Position numbers and translations under genes: made by a program. Shown here in pieces: positions 46,571 to 56,575 of a stretch of 64,000 nt of DNA; within the stretch, counting starts at the first letter, position 1, and each line of letters starts with the position of its first letter. A model generated the notes under the pieces. That model made no database searches. It was not told the DNA's origin and was given only the letters and a program-made list of their open reading frames with translations. This DNA is from Promethearchaeota archaeon (lineage in GTDB: Archaea; Asgardarchaeota; Lokiarchaeia; Sigyniarchaeales; Promethearchaeaceae), in NCBI GenBank assembly GCA_016933055.1, contig JAFGBS010000031.1:1-64000 (forward strand). Reading direction: 5' to 3'.

Positions 46571-47245
46571 ATGGCTGCAGCTGGATTAACCGATTATCTA
46601 ATTCTATTAGGAATTGTCGTTGGAATGACAGTAATTTCACAATTGTTTCGATACTTTTTTGGGATGCGTCCAGAAGAAAGCATGGATATGCAACAAAAAC
46701 TGAAAGACATGCAAAATGAGATGGTGCAAGCGAGAGAAGATCCCGTACAATTACAACGATTACAACAGGAAGCTATGCAAACATATAGAACTATGATGCG
46801 GAAGCAACTCATCCCAAATTGTATATACATGATCCTATTTTTTGGATTATGGTATATAGTCGGTTTAATTTTCTCTGATACCCAATTCTTCGGAATGGAA
46901 GGAGATCGCACTTTTTTCTTTCCCTATTTGATATTCTCCTTTAGTTTAAGTGGGATAATATGGTTGATACGATATTTAATCAGACAAAACAAAAAGAAGA
47001 AAGGGTTATTACCCGACGAAAATTATGATGCATCGTTAGATCGTGGAATTAAATCTGGCGTTACTTTTTCTACGGGGTGGGCAAGGGGCTTATCTCCAGA
47101 ATTGCAGCAAATGAGAACTGATTTGCAAGAAAAACGGGATAAAGGGGAACTACCTCACGATATAGATATCGATGCTGAGATACAAAAGATTGCAGAAGAA
47201 GAAGAAGAAGATATCAGAAACTGGAAAAAACGATTAGAATCCTAA
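46571..47245 (+). CDS. EMC3/TMCO1-like (DUF106) membrane insertase
   Basis: A 224-residue protein of the Oxa1/YidC superfamily branch that includes EMC3, TMCO1 and Get1. It has a first membrane helix (about 5-28), a charged coiled coil MQQKLKDMQNEMVQAREDPV, and two more helices (about 82-102 and 114-136). The Gln/Glu-rich soluble tail is long. The family inserts membrane proteins beside the translocon, so it fits with the Sec61 beta and OST-like genes in this window. Its stop overlaps the convergent flavin-protein gene by 4 nt. Confidence 0.9.
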   Translation: MAAAGLTDYLILLGIVVGMTVISQLFRYFFGMRPEESMDMQQKLKDMQNEMVQAREDPVQLQRLQQEAMQTYRTMMRKQLIPNCIYMILFFGLWYIVGLIFSDTQFFGMEGDRTFFFPYLIFSFSLSGIIWLIRYLIRQNKKKKGLLPDENYDASLDRGIKSGVTFSTGWARGLSPELQQMRTDLQEKRDKGELPHDIDIDAEIQKIAEEEEEDIRNWKKRLES

Positions 47246-48120
47246 AGTTTGAAAGAGGTAACTTTAGGTCGTGAATCCAGTGTGGGGTATATAAGTCCAG
47301 GTAATGGTGGCATTGAATTATATACTTCATCGATATCTATGGTTGCAAAATTAACTCCTCGTTTTTTCTTCCATTCCACTAATCTGCCATTCACCATTAT
47401 ATTCTCCATTTCCATATTCATGGCAAATGCAGAAATATGAGCCCCAAGGGGAATTTTCTTGAGTTCCTCCCCGAATTGAGATAAGGTAAATGATAGTTTT
47501 CCTCGATCTGGTGCGCGCAATTGGAAGCACGGGATGATGATCGGATATCCATCTTCATCAATCCAGCTGAGGAATTTTGGATTGATTGGACCGTTAAACA
47601 ACTCAAATGGGAGAACTGGCAGTTTTTTTTCTGCATTCTTATCTCGTAATGCTCCAACGCCTATCATGTTTGCGATGATTCCCTTTACAATCCCTCCTAA
47701 TCCCAAAAGTCTGACAGGAGTTACTGCAATTACATCATTATAATATGCAGTATGTGCATTCATATAAGTATTATAACGAAGCAAATCCATTCTTGAAAAG
47801 TAATCTAAATCTTCACCCTCCTTAGAGAGGTGTGTAAACTTAACCTTCGTTTGAATGAATTTAAAAGGCATCTCGGCTGTCATCATTGCGATTCCTTGCC
47901 GTGGGTTCTCTTTTACGTACTTCTTACTCTTTCCTTCCGTGAATTGTCCCCAAACAAGCTTATCTTTCGCAATTGCGCGGTTAAAAGCGATAAACGTAAT
48001 ATGAGGCCATCCTCGCGGGTCAATTGTTGAAACAAATTTTGCTGCAAACTCTAATCGTGAAAGTTTGTATGCATCATCATCAAATTCTTCATTCCATGTA
48101 GATTTTGCTTTTTTAGGCAT
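47242..48120 (-). CDS. Pyridoxamine-phosphate-oxidase-like split-barrel flavoprotein
   Basis: A 292-residue protein that seems to contain two split-barrel units. KFVSTIDPRGWPHITFIAFN is the typical opening strand pair of FMN-binding PNPOx-like folds, and FLSWIDEDGYPIIIPCFQLR a second copy near residue 190. Function is probably FMN or F420-linked redox, but substrate is unknown. It lies 26 nt downstream of the glycyl-radical activase gene on the same strand and may belong to that operon. Confidence 0.72.
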   Translation of the reverse strand: MPKKAKSTWNEEFDDDAYKLSRLEFAAKFVSTIDPRGWPHITFIAFNRAIAKDKLVWGQFTEGKSKKYVKENPRQGIAMMTAEMPFKFIQTKVKFTHLSKEGEDLDYFSRMDLLRYNTYMNAHTAYYNDVIAVTPVRLLGLGGIVKGIIANMIGVGALRDKNAEKKLPVLPFELFNGPINPKFLSWIDEDGYPIIIPCFQLRAPDRGKLSFTLSQFGEELKKIPLGAHISAFAMNMEMENIMVNGRLVEWKKKRGVNFATIDIDEVYNSMPPLPGLIYPTLDSRPKVTSFKL

Positions 48121-48146
48121 TTATATCACTTTTTTTCATCAATTCA

Positions 48147-49157
48147 TTAATTTTTTTGTACACCACAAGAGGGAGGTGCAAATTTTGAAATTTTCCTTTG
48201 TGAATCTTCAGTTTCAACAGTTTTCGTCAACCCTGACCATTTCACATTTTTTACTCCTGTAGATTTCGCAATTTCAAAAAAATATTCCATTTCTTCGGGT
48301 AACAATAAATCTAAGTCGTTGCATGCCCATTCCATGTCCATACGAGCATACTTTGCTTTGGCTAGATTATTAAATGCTAATAAATCCCAGCGATCAATTT
48401 TATTATCTAATTCATTGACGATAAAATTTCCAATTTCTCTAATATTTTTTTCTGACGCCGTATAAGTTGGAATTATCGGAGTTCTTACCCATATTTGTCG
48501 ATTTTCCTTAACAAGCCATTTGATATTTTCTAAGATTTGTGTATTTGATACACCTGTAAATTTTTGGTGCTTAATATCATCAAATTCCTTAAGATCATAC
48601 AACCATAAATCTACATAGGGAAAAATTTGTGCATATTTCTCTTTGGGTAGGTATCCGCTTAAATCTAAAGCAGTGTGAAATCCATCTTCCTTGCATCTTT
48701 TGAAAAATTCCGTTACAAAGTCAGATTGAACAGCAGCTTCTCCCCCGGAAGCCGTTATCCCCCCTCTTGATTTCACATAATACGCTCTGTCCTTCGCAAC
48801 TTCATTAAGTAGATCTTCAACTGACCAATATTCCCCTAGCATTCGCAATGCCGTTCCAGGGCACGCTTCTACGCATTCTCCACAAGCAATGCACTCATCT
48901 CGATCGATATGCATTCCTTCTTCATCGAGAGATAAAGCTTGTTGTTTACATAAATCAATACATGTCCTGCAACCGATGCACTTCACTTGGAACCATTGGA
49001 TTGAGGGCTTTTTGAATAGAGATTCTGGATTATGACACCATACACACCGAAGGGGGCACATTTTAAAAAAAACTGTTGTACGAATCCCTGGTCCGTCTTC
49101 AGTGGACATTTTCTGTATCTCAAATATGTACCCTTGTATGGATTCCATCATTTTCAT
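48147..49157 (-). CDS. Glycyl-radical-enzyme activating enzyme (radical SAM)
   Basis: A 336-residue radical-SAM activase. CPLRCVWCHNPES contains the CxxxCxxC cluster that cleaves SAM, and a dicluster ferredoxin insert follows (CIGCRTCIDLCKQQA, then CIACGECVEACP), as in larger PflA-type activases. GGITASGGEAAVQ and WVRTPIIPTYTASEKN are family blocks. It installs the glycyl radical on the enzyme encoded 24 nt upstream. Confidence 0.95.
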   Translation of the reverse strand: MKMMESIQGYIFEIQKMSTEDGPGIRTTVFFKMCPLRCVWCHNPESLFKKPSIQWFQVKCIGCRTCIDLCKQQALSLDEEGMHIDRDECIACGECVEACPGTALRMLGEYWSVEDLLNEVAKDRAYYVKSRGGITASGGEAAVQSDFVTEFFKRCKEDGFHTALDLSGYLPKEKYAQIFPYVDLWLYDLKEFDDIKHQKFTGVSNTQILENIKWLVKENRQIWVRTPIIPTYTASEKNIREIGNFIVNELDNKIDRWDLLAFNNLAKAKYARMDMEWACNDLDLLLPEEMEYFFEIAKSTGVKNVKWSGLTKTVETEDSQRKISKFAPPSCGVQKN

Positions 49158-49181
49158 CTATCGGATAAAATTAAAGAAAAA

Positions 49182-51689
49182 TTAAAAATTGTGCATCTCA
49201 CGTTTTATTATCTCGTCTTGTAATTCTCTTCCTATAGCTACAAAATATGTATTATAACCAGTTACCCTTACAAGTAAATGTGGATAATTTTCAGGGTGTT
49301 TCTGTGCATCTATTAGCATATTAGCATCTAGAATGTTAATTTGTAGAGCAGTCCCCCCATTTTCAATATATCCACGTAGGTATGCTTTGAATTTCTCTTT
49401 GGATTCTGGTTCTCGTAACATACTCGGATTAAATGTAATGGTGTGAGAGGCTCCATTTGGCAAGTAATTCACATATTTACCATCGTCAGTTTTCCCACCC
49501 AATGCATTTCCCACGGAATTTGTTACTGATGTTGGACCATTAATATCTGCACCGTTTGTGGGACAAATCGCGTTCGAAAGGAATGTGTTTGCCAATCTTC
49601 CATTAGGAGTAGCAGGAGTATAAGCAGCATCCTCTCCTGCCCAATAATTCCATGATAGCATACCACCGCGGAATTGGAAATCAGTATCCGTTTTGTATTT
49701 GAAAGTTTCTGAAGACCAAGTTTCCATGATGTTGCGAGCAAGCTCATCCGCTTCATCCAAATCATTACCAAATTTTGGACCTCGATTTTTTAGAGTGGTT
49801 TGCATGATAATATATTCTCTTTTACCTTGGAAGTTATTCACTAACGCTTCCTTCAATTCTGCAATCGTAAATTTCTGTTCATCATACACAAAATGCTTTA
49901 TTGCGAGAAGGGAATCCACGAGTGTCGCAAATCCAACTCCTTCGATGGTAATAAATCGGATTTCAGGACCTCCATTACGAATATCTAATCCTTGCTCAAC
50001 ACATCCTCGAACTAAAGTTGAAAGGTATGGAGTTGGCAGAAAGGCAGCACGTAAATTCTCGGTTTTATTATATACTTCGACCGTATATTGAATAATATGT
50101 TTTATCTGTTGTTCCCAAGCATTCCAAAATTCCTCCCAAGTTGCGAATTCTTCGGGATTTCCCGTTTTGGGTCCGAATTGAATCAGATTCTTTTCAGGTT
50201 TACCTTTAAAGAATTTGCTGGCACCATTCCAAAGAGTGAGTTCAACACTTTTTGCCAGATTAGGATTGCAGTTAACAGTCCCGGATCTATCATTTCCTTG
50301 CATCGTGTTTTCTAAACAACCAACACACGCATAATCCCACGCATCTTCTTTTGGAATTCCTTCAAGTACCATTCCTTCGATCGACCGTTCATCAAAATTT
50401 AATATGAAAGGTGCGCCTTGAGATCGCGTTATCATATCTACTAGTGTATCCAAAAGTTCATCGGGAGTGTTTCGATGTAAACGAACGTTCGGTTTTGGTT
50501 CTAATATTGGACTCCATTCATCAATTACTTCCAACATGGTATAGGTTAGTTCATTAGAAAGGTCTTCTCCATTAGGACCGCAACCGGATAACGTTAACAA
50601 TTGACCAAATCCTGCAGTTATACCTTGGTTGCCTCCTACACGCATTTGTCCGTCATATGCAGTGTTGCAATGGAACCAAAATGACCCTAAAATGTCTTTT
50701 GCGAATTCTTTGGTGATTAAATCTTTTTCTAGAACATCTTTCTTATAATAAGGATATAAATATTCATCAATACGACCAAAGCTATCGCCGGGACCAGGAT
50801 AGGATTCCTCCGCCATGATTAGCATATGTGCCATCCATAATGATTGCACAGCTTGCCAGAAGGTTTGGGCAGGTTCCCATGGAACGATTTCCAAGTTCTT
50901 TGCCATTTGCTCTAATTCCCCTTTACGCTCCAGATCTTCTGTTTCTTCTGCCACACGACGACATTCTTCCGCATATTTTTCAGCTAATTTCTTGGGTATC
51001 AAAGTTGCATGAATCATAGCCCGGACTTCTTCACCTTTAGCACCTCGTTTTTCGCGATCTGAGAGTTCATTATACTTATCCTGAGCTAGTTTGTGCACGT
51101 ATTTGAACCCTTTATTTATAATTGTGGGAAAATCTGGAATCAAATGACCACCTGTGGCACCTAAATTACCAAATCCGTATTCATGGAATTTCCAAACCGA
51201 AGGTCGGATATCTTTTACTAATTTTTTGTTAAATTCTTCCTCTTCCTTTTGTGTGAAACACTTGCTTAATTGCAAATTAAAACGACTTCCAGCAAGCAAT
51301 GAGGGTCCAACAATTTCTTGAGGAGTATTGTTCACCATCGCTTCCTCAAAAAAAATCATTCGCCGTTCGGGAAGTGATTTTTCCCAGAAAATTTTTGGTA
51401 ATTTGACGGGTTTACCCATTAAATCTATGGAAGAACCAAAAGGTCCTCGTTTCTTCTTCCCCATAAACCCCATTGCTTCGGGTACGATGTAAAAATCTAA
51501 CTCCGCCCATATTCTGTCCCATTCGACGCCTGTGGAGTACGGGTCATATTCATTATTCCACTCACGATCTAAACCCCTAAAATAATAGTCTCGCAACCAT
51601 TTCGAACGTGGAGATAGATCATGTGGTTCTGCAAGATTGTACTTGCTTTTCAAAGAAGTAGTTTCTTGTGGTTCTGAAGCATTACTCAT
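49182..51689 (-). CDS. Glycyl radical enzyme (PFL/diol-dehydratase superfamily)
   Basis: An 835-residue enzyme counted from the ATG at 51689. The C-terminal glycyl loop RVTGYNTYF places the radical on G811, and CVGCLENTMQG supplies the thiyl cysteine C458 (with C455 nearby) and E460. The C-x-E arrangement is shared by diol dehydratase, choline lyase and HPA decarboxylase-type members and differs from the CC pair of pyruvate formate-lyase. The substrate cannot be named. Its activase is just downstream and a TetR regulator is divergent upstream, so this is a regulated anaerobic module. Oxygen would cleave the radical form. Confidence 0.9.
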   Translation of the reverse strand: MSNASEPQETTSLKSKYNLAEPHDLSPRSKWLRDYYFRGLDREWNNEYDPYSTGVEWDRIWAELDFYIVPEAMGFMGKKKRGPFGSSIDLMGKPVKLPKIFWEKSLPERRMIFFEEAMVNNTPQEIVGPSLLAGSRFNLQLSKCFTQKEEEEFNKKLVKDIRPSVWKFHEYGFGNLGATGGHLIPDFPTIINKGFKYVHKLAQDKYNELSDREKRGAKGEEVRAMIHATLIPKKLAEKYAEECRRVAEETEDLERKGELEQMAKNLEIVPWEPAQTFWQAVQSLWMAHMLIMAEESYPGPGDSFGRIDEYLYPYYKKDVLEKDLITKEFAKDILGSFWFHCNTAYDGQMRVGGNQGITAGFGQLLTLSGCGPNGEDLSNELTYTMLEVIDEWSPILEPKPNVRLHRNTPDELLDTLVDMITRSQGAPFILNFDERSIEGMVLEGIPKEDAWDYACVGCLENTMQGNDRSGTVNCNPNLAKSVELTLWNGASKFFKGKPEKNLIQFGPKTGNPEEFATWEEFWNAWEQQIKHIIQYTVEVYNKTENLRAAFLPTPYLSTLVRGCVEQGLDIRNGGPEIRFITIEGVGFATLVDSLLAIKHFVYDEQKFTIAELKEALVNNFQGKREYIIMQTTLKNRGPKFGNDLDEADELARNIMETWSSETFKYKTDTDFQFRGGMLSWNYWAGEDAAYTPATPNGRLANTFLSNAICPTNGADINGPTSVTNSVGNALGGKTDDGKYVNYLPNGASHTITFNPSMLREPESKEKFKAYLRGYIENGGTALQINILDANMLIDAQKHPENYPHLLVRVTGYNTYFVAIGRELQDEIIKREMHNF

Positions 51690-51955
51690 AATCCTAACCA
51701 AACCTTAAATACTCTAATCATAAAATAGGATTGAGAATTAATAATAGTTGCGAAATAAAATTTATGGAAACTGGAGTTTCCTTAATAATTAGGATCGAAT
51801 CTACAATATTTAACGGAGAAGCGGAAGAAAAATACAACAATCTTTTAACTTTCCTTAATTTATAACAAAGTAAAAGATCATTCAAACCTCTCAAAACCAT
51901 CCCATCGAATGTTTTTTATAATCACAAAGCAGATTATCCATAGTGATTTTTGCCG

Positions 51956-52510
51956 ATGTCAAGTTTCCAGAAAAAACAAGAAATTGCGGACGCCTTTATG
52001 GAATATTTTCGTAAATTTGGGATGAAAAAAACCATAGTAAATGATGTCGTAAAAAGTCTGGGAATGTCCAAAAAGACCGTTTATAAGTATTTTAAAGGTG
52101 GAAAAGAAGAAGCTTTATACTATTTTTTTCGCAAAGTTGCAGATTTTTATGTTAAAAATCTTGAGGATGACCTTAATTCCCTACCAACTGCAGAAAAAAA
52201 ACTCGTTTATGTTTTACAACAAATTTATGAAATTTCCCGTCCGCATATAGAAGCTAATGTCGCCGATGAAGAAGATTATGTAGTAGAAAATGAAATTGTG
52301 GGTTCTGCATTTCGGGACGCATATCAAAACATTGTAAAAAAACTATTAAAAATTGGGATGAAGACAGGGGAATTTAAGAATATAGATGTGGATCTTACAA
52401 TACACTTAATCTACGGCATGATATTGGAAAGTATGAAAATTATTCATCAAAATCACAAACGGAAAATCAAGGATGACGTTATCGATGCCGTAATGAAAAT
52501 TCTACAGTGA
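51956..52510 (+). CDS. TetR-family transcriptional regulator
   Basis: A 184-residue one-component regulator: QEIADAFMEYFRKFGMKKTI and VKSLGMSKKTVYKYF form the N-terminal HTH, and the rest is the helical ligand/dimer domain. It starts at the ATG at 51956, about 270 bp from and divergent to the glycyl-radical gene, so it likely controls that operon. The ligand is unknown. The intervening bases show no clear palindrome. Confidence 0.92.
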   Translation: MSSFQKKQEIADAFMEYFRKFGMKKTIVNDVVKSLGMSKKTVYKYFKGGKEEALYYFFRKVADFYVKNLEDDLNSLPTAEKKLVYVLQQIYEISRPHIEANVADEEDYVVENEIVGSAFRDAYQNIVKKLLKIGMKTGEFKNIDVDLTIHLIYGMILESMKIIHQNHKRKIKDDVIDAVMKILQ

Positions 52511-52573
52511 AGTAGGGAATTGAAAATTTTACCAATCTTATTGTTTAAAACAGAAATTGTCTAAATTATACTC

Positions 52574-53989
52574 ATGAGTATCGAGCGAGAACCTTTAACA
52601 GCTGTACTGTGTGGTGCCGGATCCCGAGGACTTGAAGCTTATGGAATGTGGGCTCTAAAGCACCCTGAAAGATTGAAATTCATAGCAGTGGCTGATCCTA
52701 ATTTAGAAAAAATCCAACGTTTTCAACAACTGCATGAAATCCCAGATAATTTTTGTTTCCAATCGTGGGATGATTTATTAAATTCCAAAATAGGAAAAAT
52801 TGCTGATTTGGCTTTTGTGTGCACACCTGATAGGTTACACTATAAACCCGCAATTGTAGCTTTGGAATTGGAGTATGATGTCGTCTTGGAAAAACCCATT
52901 GCTCCAAAGCTGGAGGAATGTCAACATATCGAACGTTTAGCCAAGGAAAAAAATCGATTAGTTCAAATATGCCATGTGCTTCGGTTTACAGACTTCTTCA
53001 AGAAAGTAAAAGAAATTATTGACTTAGGTGAGATAGGGAATATTTTACACTATGAACACAGTGAAAATGTATCCTATTGGCATTTTGGACATAGTTTCGT
53101 GCGTGGATGGTATAAAAATGCTAAAGAAAGCAATCCGGTAATTTTGGCAAAGTGTTGCCATGATTTGGACTTAATTCATTGGATAATTGGAACTACTTCG
53201 TTTGGAGTAGTGTCTACGGGAGACTTAACCTTCTATAAACCCGAGAATGCTCCCCAAGGTTCTCCTAAGAGATGCACAGATGGTTGTCCTCATTCTGAAT
53301 CATGTCCGTGGTATGCTCCTCGTATGTATATGGATCTCGAACCTCTTATCAGAACTGGTTTAGAATCAAAGTCTTTTTTGATTCAACTAGGAGCACGAGT
53401 TTTACTTCAGAAAAAACTCGTTAAATTCCTTAGCAGATTCATTCCTCCGTTACGTAAATATATGAAATGGGATCGATTTCCTGTTTCCGCAATAACGGAT
53501 GATTTTACTCCAGAAGGACGCATGAAAGCGCTACAAGAGGGACAATATGGTTTATGTATTTATAAAACCGGAAATGATGTTATGGACCATCAAGTTTCGA
53601 CCTTTCAATTTCCAAATGGAACTATTAGTACATTACTTCTGCATGGTTTCTCTGAATGGGAAGGTAGAGAACTCCGTATTATGGGAACGAAAGGGGTACT
53701 AAGGGGTATATTTCGAATTAATAATCAAGAAATTACTGTAACTGATTTTCGAACAACCACCACGAAAACACGATTCACAACCGGTATGGATATTTCAGGA
53801 CATGGAGGTGGAGACAATGGTTTGTTGATGGCTTTAACTTCGTATTTATTAGGAGAAAAAACTAAAGCAGAAGCTGGTATTACAGACATTAGTAGTGCGA
53901 TGGAATCCCATTATATGGGATTCGCAGCCGAAGAATCCCGGATACATCGAAAAATGGTAAAGATGGAGCAGATTCGACCGAAATCTTGA
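52574..53989 (+). CDS. Gfo/Idh/MocA-family oxidoreductase with Cys cluster
   Basis: A 471-residue NAD(P)-dependent dehydrogenase. AVLCGAGSRGLEAYG is the dinucleotide loop, DVVLEKPIAPKLEEC the EKP motif. CTDGCPHSESCPWYAP (about 233-248) is a cysteine-rich segment seen in longer family members and may bind zinc. CHDLDLIHWIIG carries the active-site His/Asp. It acts on a sugar or polyol; it is a single gene 63 nt after the TetR gene and could be part of that regulon. Confidence 0.88.
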   Translation: MSIEREPLTAVLCGAGSRGLEAYGMWALKHPERLKFIAVADPNLEKIQRFQQLHEIPDNFCFQSWDDLLNSKIGKIADLAFVCTPDRLHYKPAIVALELEYDVVLEKPIAPKLEECQHIERLAKEKNRLVQICHVLRFTDFFKKVKEIIDLGEIGNILHYEHSENVSYWHFGHSFVRGWYKNAKESNPVILAKCCHDLDLIHWIIGTTSFGVVSTGDLTFYKPENAPQGSPKRCTDGCPHSESCPWYAPRMYMDLEPLIRTGLESKSFLIQLGARVLLQKKLVKFLSRFIPPLRKYMKWDRFPVSAITDDFTPEGRMKALQEGQYGLCIYKTGNDVMDHQVSTFQFPNGTISTLLLHGFSEWEGRELRIMGTKGVLRGIFRINNQEITVTDFRTTTTKTRFTTGMDISGHGGGDNGLLMALTSYLLGEKTKAEAGITDISSAMESHYMGFAAEESRIHRKMVKMEQIRPKS

Positions 53990-53996
53990 TAAACAT

Positions 53997-55349
53997 TTAA
54001 ATTTTTTTTAAAATAATAGAATCGTCCTCTAACGTTATGGGATTGTACAGAATCTTATTCGCATTCAATTTGTCTGATTTTCTACCTCGCAATCTTCCCA
54101 CAATTTCATTCGTAATCCATTCAACTGAGCCGATGAAATTCACTTTTTCCCAGCCTTTCAAAATAAAATGCCACAAGAAGAAAACCAAAGGAAGATACAC
54201 GATAAAACCGAACATTTCGTTCGTTATGATACCTGCAGGATAGAATCCGGAAAAAATCACATTAAAAAGTTGAGCAATTCCAGTTGAAATTGTACTTTCA
54301 AATATAAAAATCGTTAGAGTTGACATACTATATCTTCGAACAAAAATGGTTTTTTGAGCAAGTTTAACTCGAGTTTTATCGTCTCGAAATTCAAATAAGC
54401 TAGTAAAAAACGTAATCAAACAAAATAACAAGCCTAAGTCCAAAATGTATAAATTAGGACTATATTTAGGTTCATTTAAAGAGGGAACGCCCAGGGGAAT
54501 CCAGAGAAAGAATCCCATAATCGTAAAAATTCCGCCAATAATATAACCGAAAGCCATGAATTTTTTCGGGTTAACTTTTCGCAAGATCATAATTCCAATT
54601 ACAGAACCAAACAACCCATAAGCAGCGTAGGGAAATATGCTATGACGGGGTCCAACTAATAAGGAAGTTAAATATGCTGTAAGATACTTTTCCGCTTCCC
54701 AGAAGGTGTCAATTTTCGTAATATGATCCGCAAATTCTGATGGAGGTCGGGAATGGATCTGAAAAATCCAATCCAATAAAGGCGTAAAGGCAAATATCAC
54801 TAGTCCAATTACCATTAAAATCCAATATATTTTATTACTTTTTTCATCTAATAAATTTCTTCTGAATATAATTAAAAATGTATTTGAAATAATCGTCCCA
54901 AATCCAATCATGATAAGAGCACTGTTGAAGAGTAATATTCGAGGGTCGAATTTATGGTAGGATAAAGTTTCCAAAAACCCGTTGATAATTGAATAATATT
55001 CTTGATCTCCCACCACACGATAGTGGCTAAATAAAATCATAAAAACATAATTAATTGTAATGATTGCCAACCCTGGTAGAATCGCACCTAAGAGGAGTTT
55101 TCCCGTTTTAATTCCTTTTTTCAATTGATTATACATTGCGGCAGTATTCGCAATTCCGCTGAGAAAAATGAATATAGCTGCCCATGAACCAATTATTCCT
55201 ATTGGATACGCAATTGCTTTAACAACGGGGGATACTGCATCTAATGCCTGTTGAGTTCCTCCAAAGATATTAAATGTCATTGCATGGAAGACAATTACGC
55301 AAAAAATCGCAATCCCCCGTAGGACATCTACAAACAATAACCTTCGCAT
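53997..55349 (-). CDS. Multi-pass membrane acyltransferase-like protein (DUF1624/HGSNAT-like)
   Basis: A 450-residue protein with about ten membrane helices. The first helix RLLFVDVLRGIAIFCVIVFH has the conserved Arg-Asp-RG-His pattern of DUF1624, DUF418 and acyltransferase-3 families, where that His is catalytic in heparan N-acetyltransferase. No partner gene suggests a substrate. Modification of a surface sugar or lipid is inferred. It converges on the Gfo/Idh gene. Confidence 0.7.
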   Translation of the reverse strand: MRRLLFVDVLRGIAIFCVIVFHAMTFNIFGGTQQALDAVSPVVKAIAYPIGIIGSWAAIFIFLSGIANTAAMYNQLKKGIKTGKLLLGAILPGLAIITINYVFMILFSHYRVVGDQEYYSIINGFLETLSYHKFDPRILLFNSALIMIGFGTIISNTFLIIFRRNLLDEKSNKIYWILMVIGLVIFAFTPLLDWIFQIHSRPPSEFADHITKIDTFWEAEKYLTAYLTSLLVGPRHSIFPYAAYGLFGSVIGIMILRKVNPKKFMAFGYIIGGIFTIMGFFLWIPLGVPSLNEPKYSPNLYILDLGLLFCLITFFTSLFEFRDDKTRVKLAQKTIFVRRYSMSTLTIFIFESTISTGIAQLFNVIFSGFYPAGIITNEMFGFIVYLPLVFFLWHFILKGWEKVNFIGSVEWITNEIVGRLRGRKSDKLNANKILYNPITLEDDSIILKKI

Positions 55350-55530
55350 AATTTGTCACTCCAATTAGATCCAATCTAAGCTCTTTGAATAAATAGCATC
55401 TATAGGAATTAAAACCATAGTATTGTTTTGTAACATTTTTGTGAATTAGAATCCTCTGTTAACTAAAACTAGATTGGAATGAAAAGAAGGAAAAGAAAAA
55501 AATGTAGAAATGGAATGTCTAATTTTTGGT

Positions 55531-55971
55531 TTAGTGATATCGTCGACTGGTTGCAATTAGGTAAATAAATCCAAAAACACCAACGATTCCTACAAAGATA
55601 TAGACATATGTATACGCTACACCCCAAGCGCTGGCAACAATGCTGGAAACTGCAAGTGGAATCGCGTTAATGGCCATTAAAGAGAGTACAACAAGTGCCT
55701 GGCCTAAAGCCCACTCTTCTTCCGCAAACATGGCAATTCCGGCAATTAAAGCCCAAATACCTAATGCAATGTTAGACCACCCAGTAGCTCCCAATAATGC
55801 TTGTGCTTCAGTTGTCGCTCCTAATGTTCCTAATACCCATAGCGGCATTGTAATACCAAAGTAGGAAACCAGTAATGATACAACACCTTGTATTAAGAAA
55901 ATAGCTCCAAAGATGATTAAAAGCAGATTCAACATAGTACTAGATTGTTTTTTCTTCTGTGACATTTTCAT
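55531..55971 (-). CDS. Small four-helix membrane protein, uncharacterised
   Basis: A 146-residue protein with four hydrophobic segments (about 13-35, 63-85, 90-110 and 117-140) and a short basic N-terminus. I recognise no family. Small conserved-looking Gly and Ala pairs line the helices. It is monocistronic, with gaps of about 180 and 200 nt on either side. Confidence 0.65.
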   Translation of the reverse strand: MKMSQKKKQSSTMLNLLLIIFGAIFLIQGVVSLLVSYFGITMPLWVLGTLGATTEAQALLGATGWSNIALGIWALIAGIAMFAEEEWALGQALVVLSLMAINAIPLAVSSIVASAWGVAYTYVYIFVGIVGVFGFIYLIATSRRYH

Positions 55972-56168
55972 AACCTTTTTAACATTTGTGTTAGTTTTAT
56001 TGATTTAAGTGTACATTTGTCTGGCTTAAACCAGACGAACGACTGAATATTACACAACTTACTCTGCATTTAAACTTAACGTGTCATTTAATAATCATCA
56101 TTTTGGAAATGGTACTTAGACGTAACAATAAACGGAAAAAATTTATGGAATAAACAATTGGCTATACT

Positions 56169-56555
56169 ATGAAAGAATCCGCTGAAAAAAGAATACAACA
56201 CATTGAAATAGATATCGACAAAATCATCTCGTTAAAACGAATTTCGGACCTCTTTCCCCAAGGAAAAATCTCAGAAATTTCGGGAAACCCTAAAGCAATG
56301 GATGTCTCGAAAATCGTACTCACCTCCCCTTTAATAAAAAATATACCAAATCTTGCCAATCCCGCTAATTCAATTTGTGTCTCCCCTCAAAATTCGTTAT
56401 CATCCCAAATAGAGAAGAGAAATGTAGAATTAACTAAAATCATCAAATCTGAGTTACAAAGTACATTCATAAAAAGAATTAAACCATTTAACATTGTTAC
56501 TCTAGTCCTAATTGCAGGGTGGTTATTTACCATTTTATTACTAACATTTCTATAA
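56169..56555 (+). CDS. Tail-anchored small protein, uncharacterised
   Basis: A 128-residue protein whose only hydrophobic segment is at the extreme C-terminus (about 107-127), so it would be tail-anchored with its N-terminus in the cytosol. Residues about 75-100 form an amphipathic helix just before the anchor. This topology resembles SNARE-like or other tail-anchored proteins but no SNARE motif is visible. It precedes the methyltransferase gene by 20 nt and may be co-transcribed. Confidence 0.55.
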   Translation: MKESAEKRIQHIEIDIDKIISLKRISDLFPQGKISEISGNPKAMDVSKIVLTSPLIKNIPNLANPANSICVSPQNSLSSQIEKRNVELTKIIKSELQSTFIKRIKPFNIVTLVLIAGWLFTILLLTFL

Positions 56556-56575
56556 GCGTCAATTGTTGAAGATGA

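Noticed and set aside
49693..50091. 132-codon plus-strand frame inside the glycyl-radical gene
   Set aside because: Antisense shadow of a gene with diagnostic catalytic motifs.
51718..51900. 60-codon minus-strand frame between the glycyl-radical and TetR genes
   Set aside because: It lies in the divergent promoter region and has no recognisable features.
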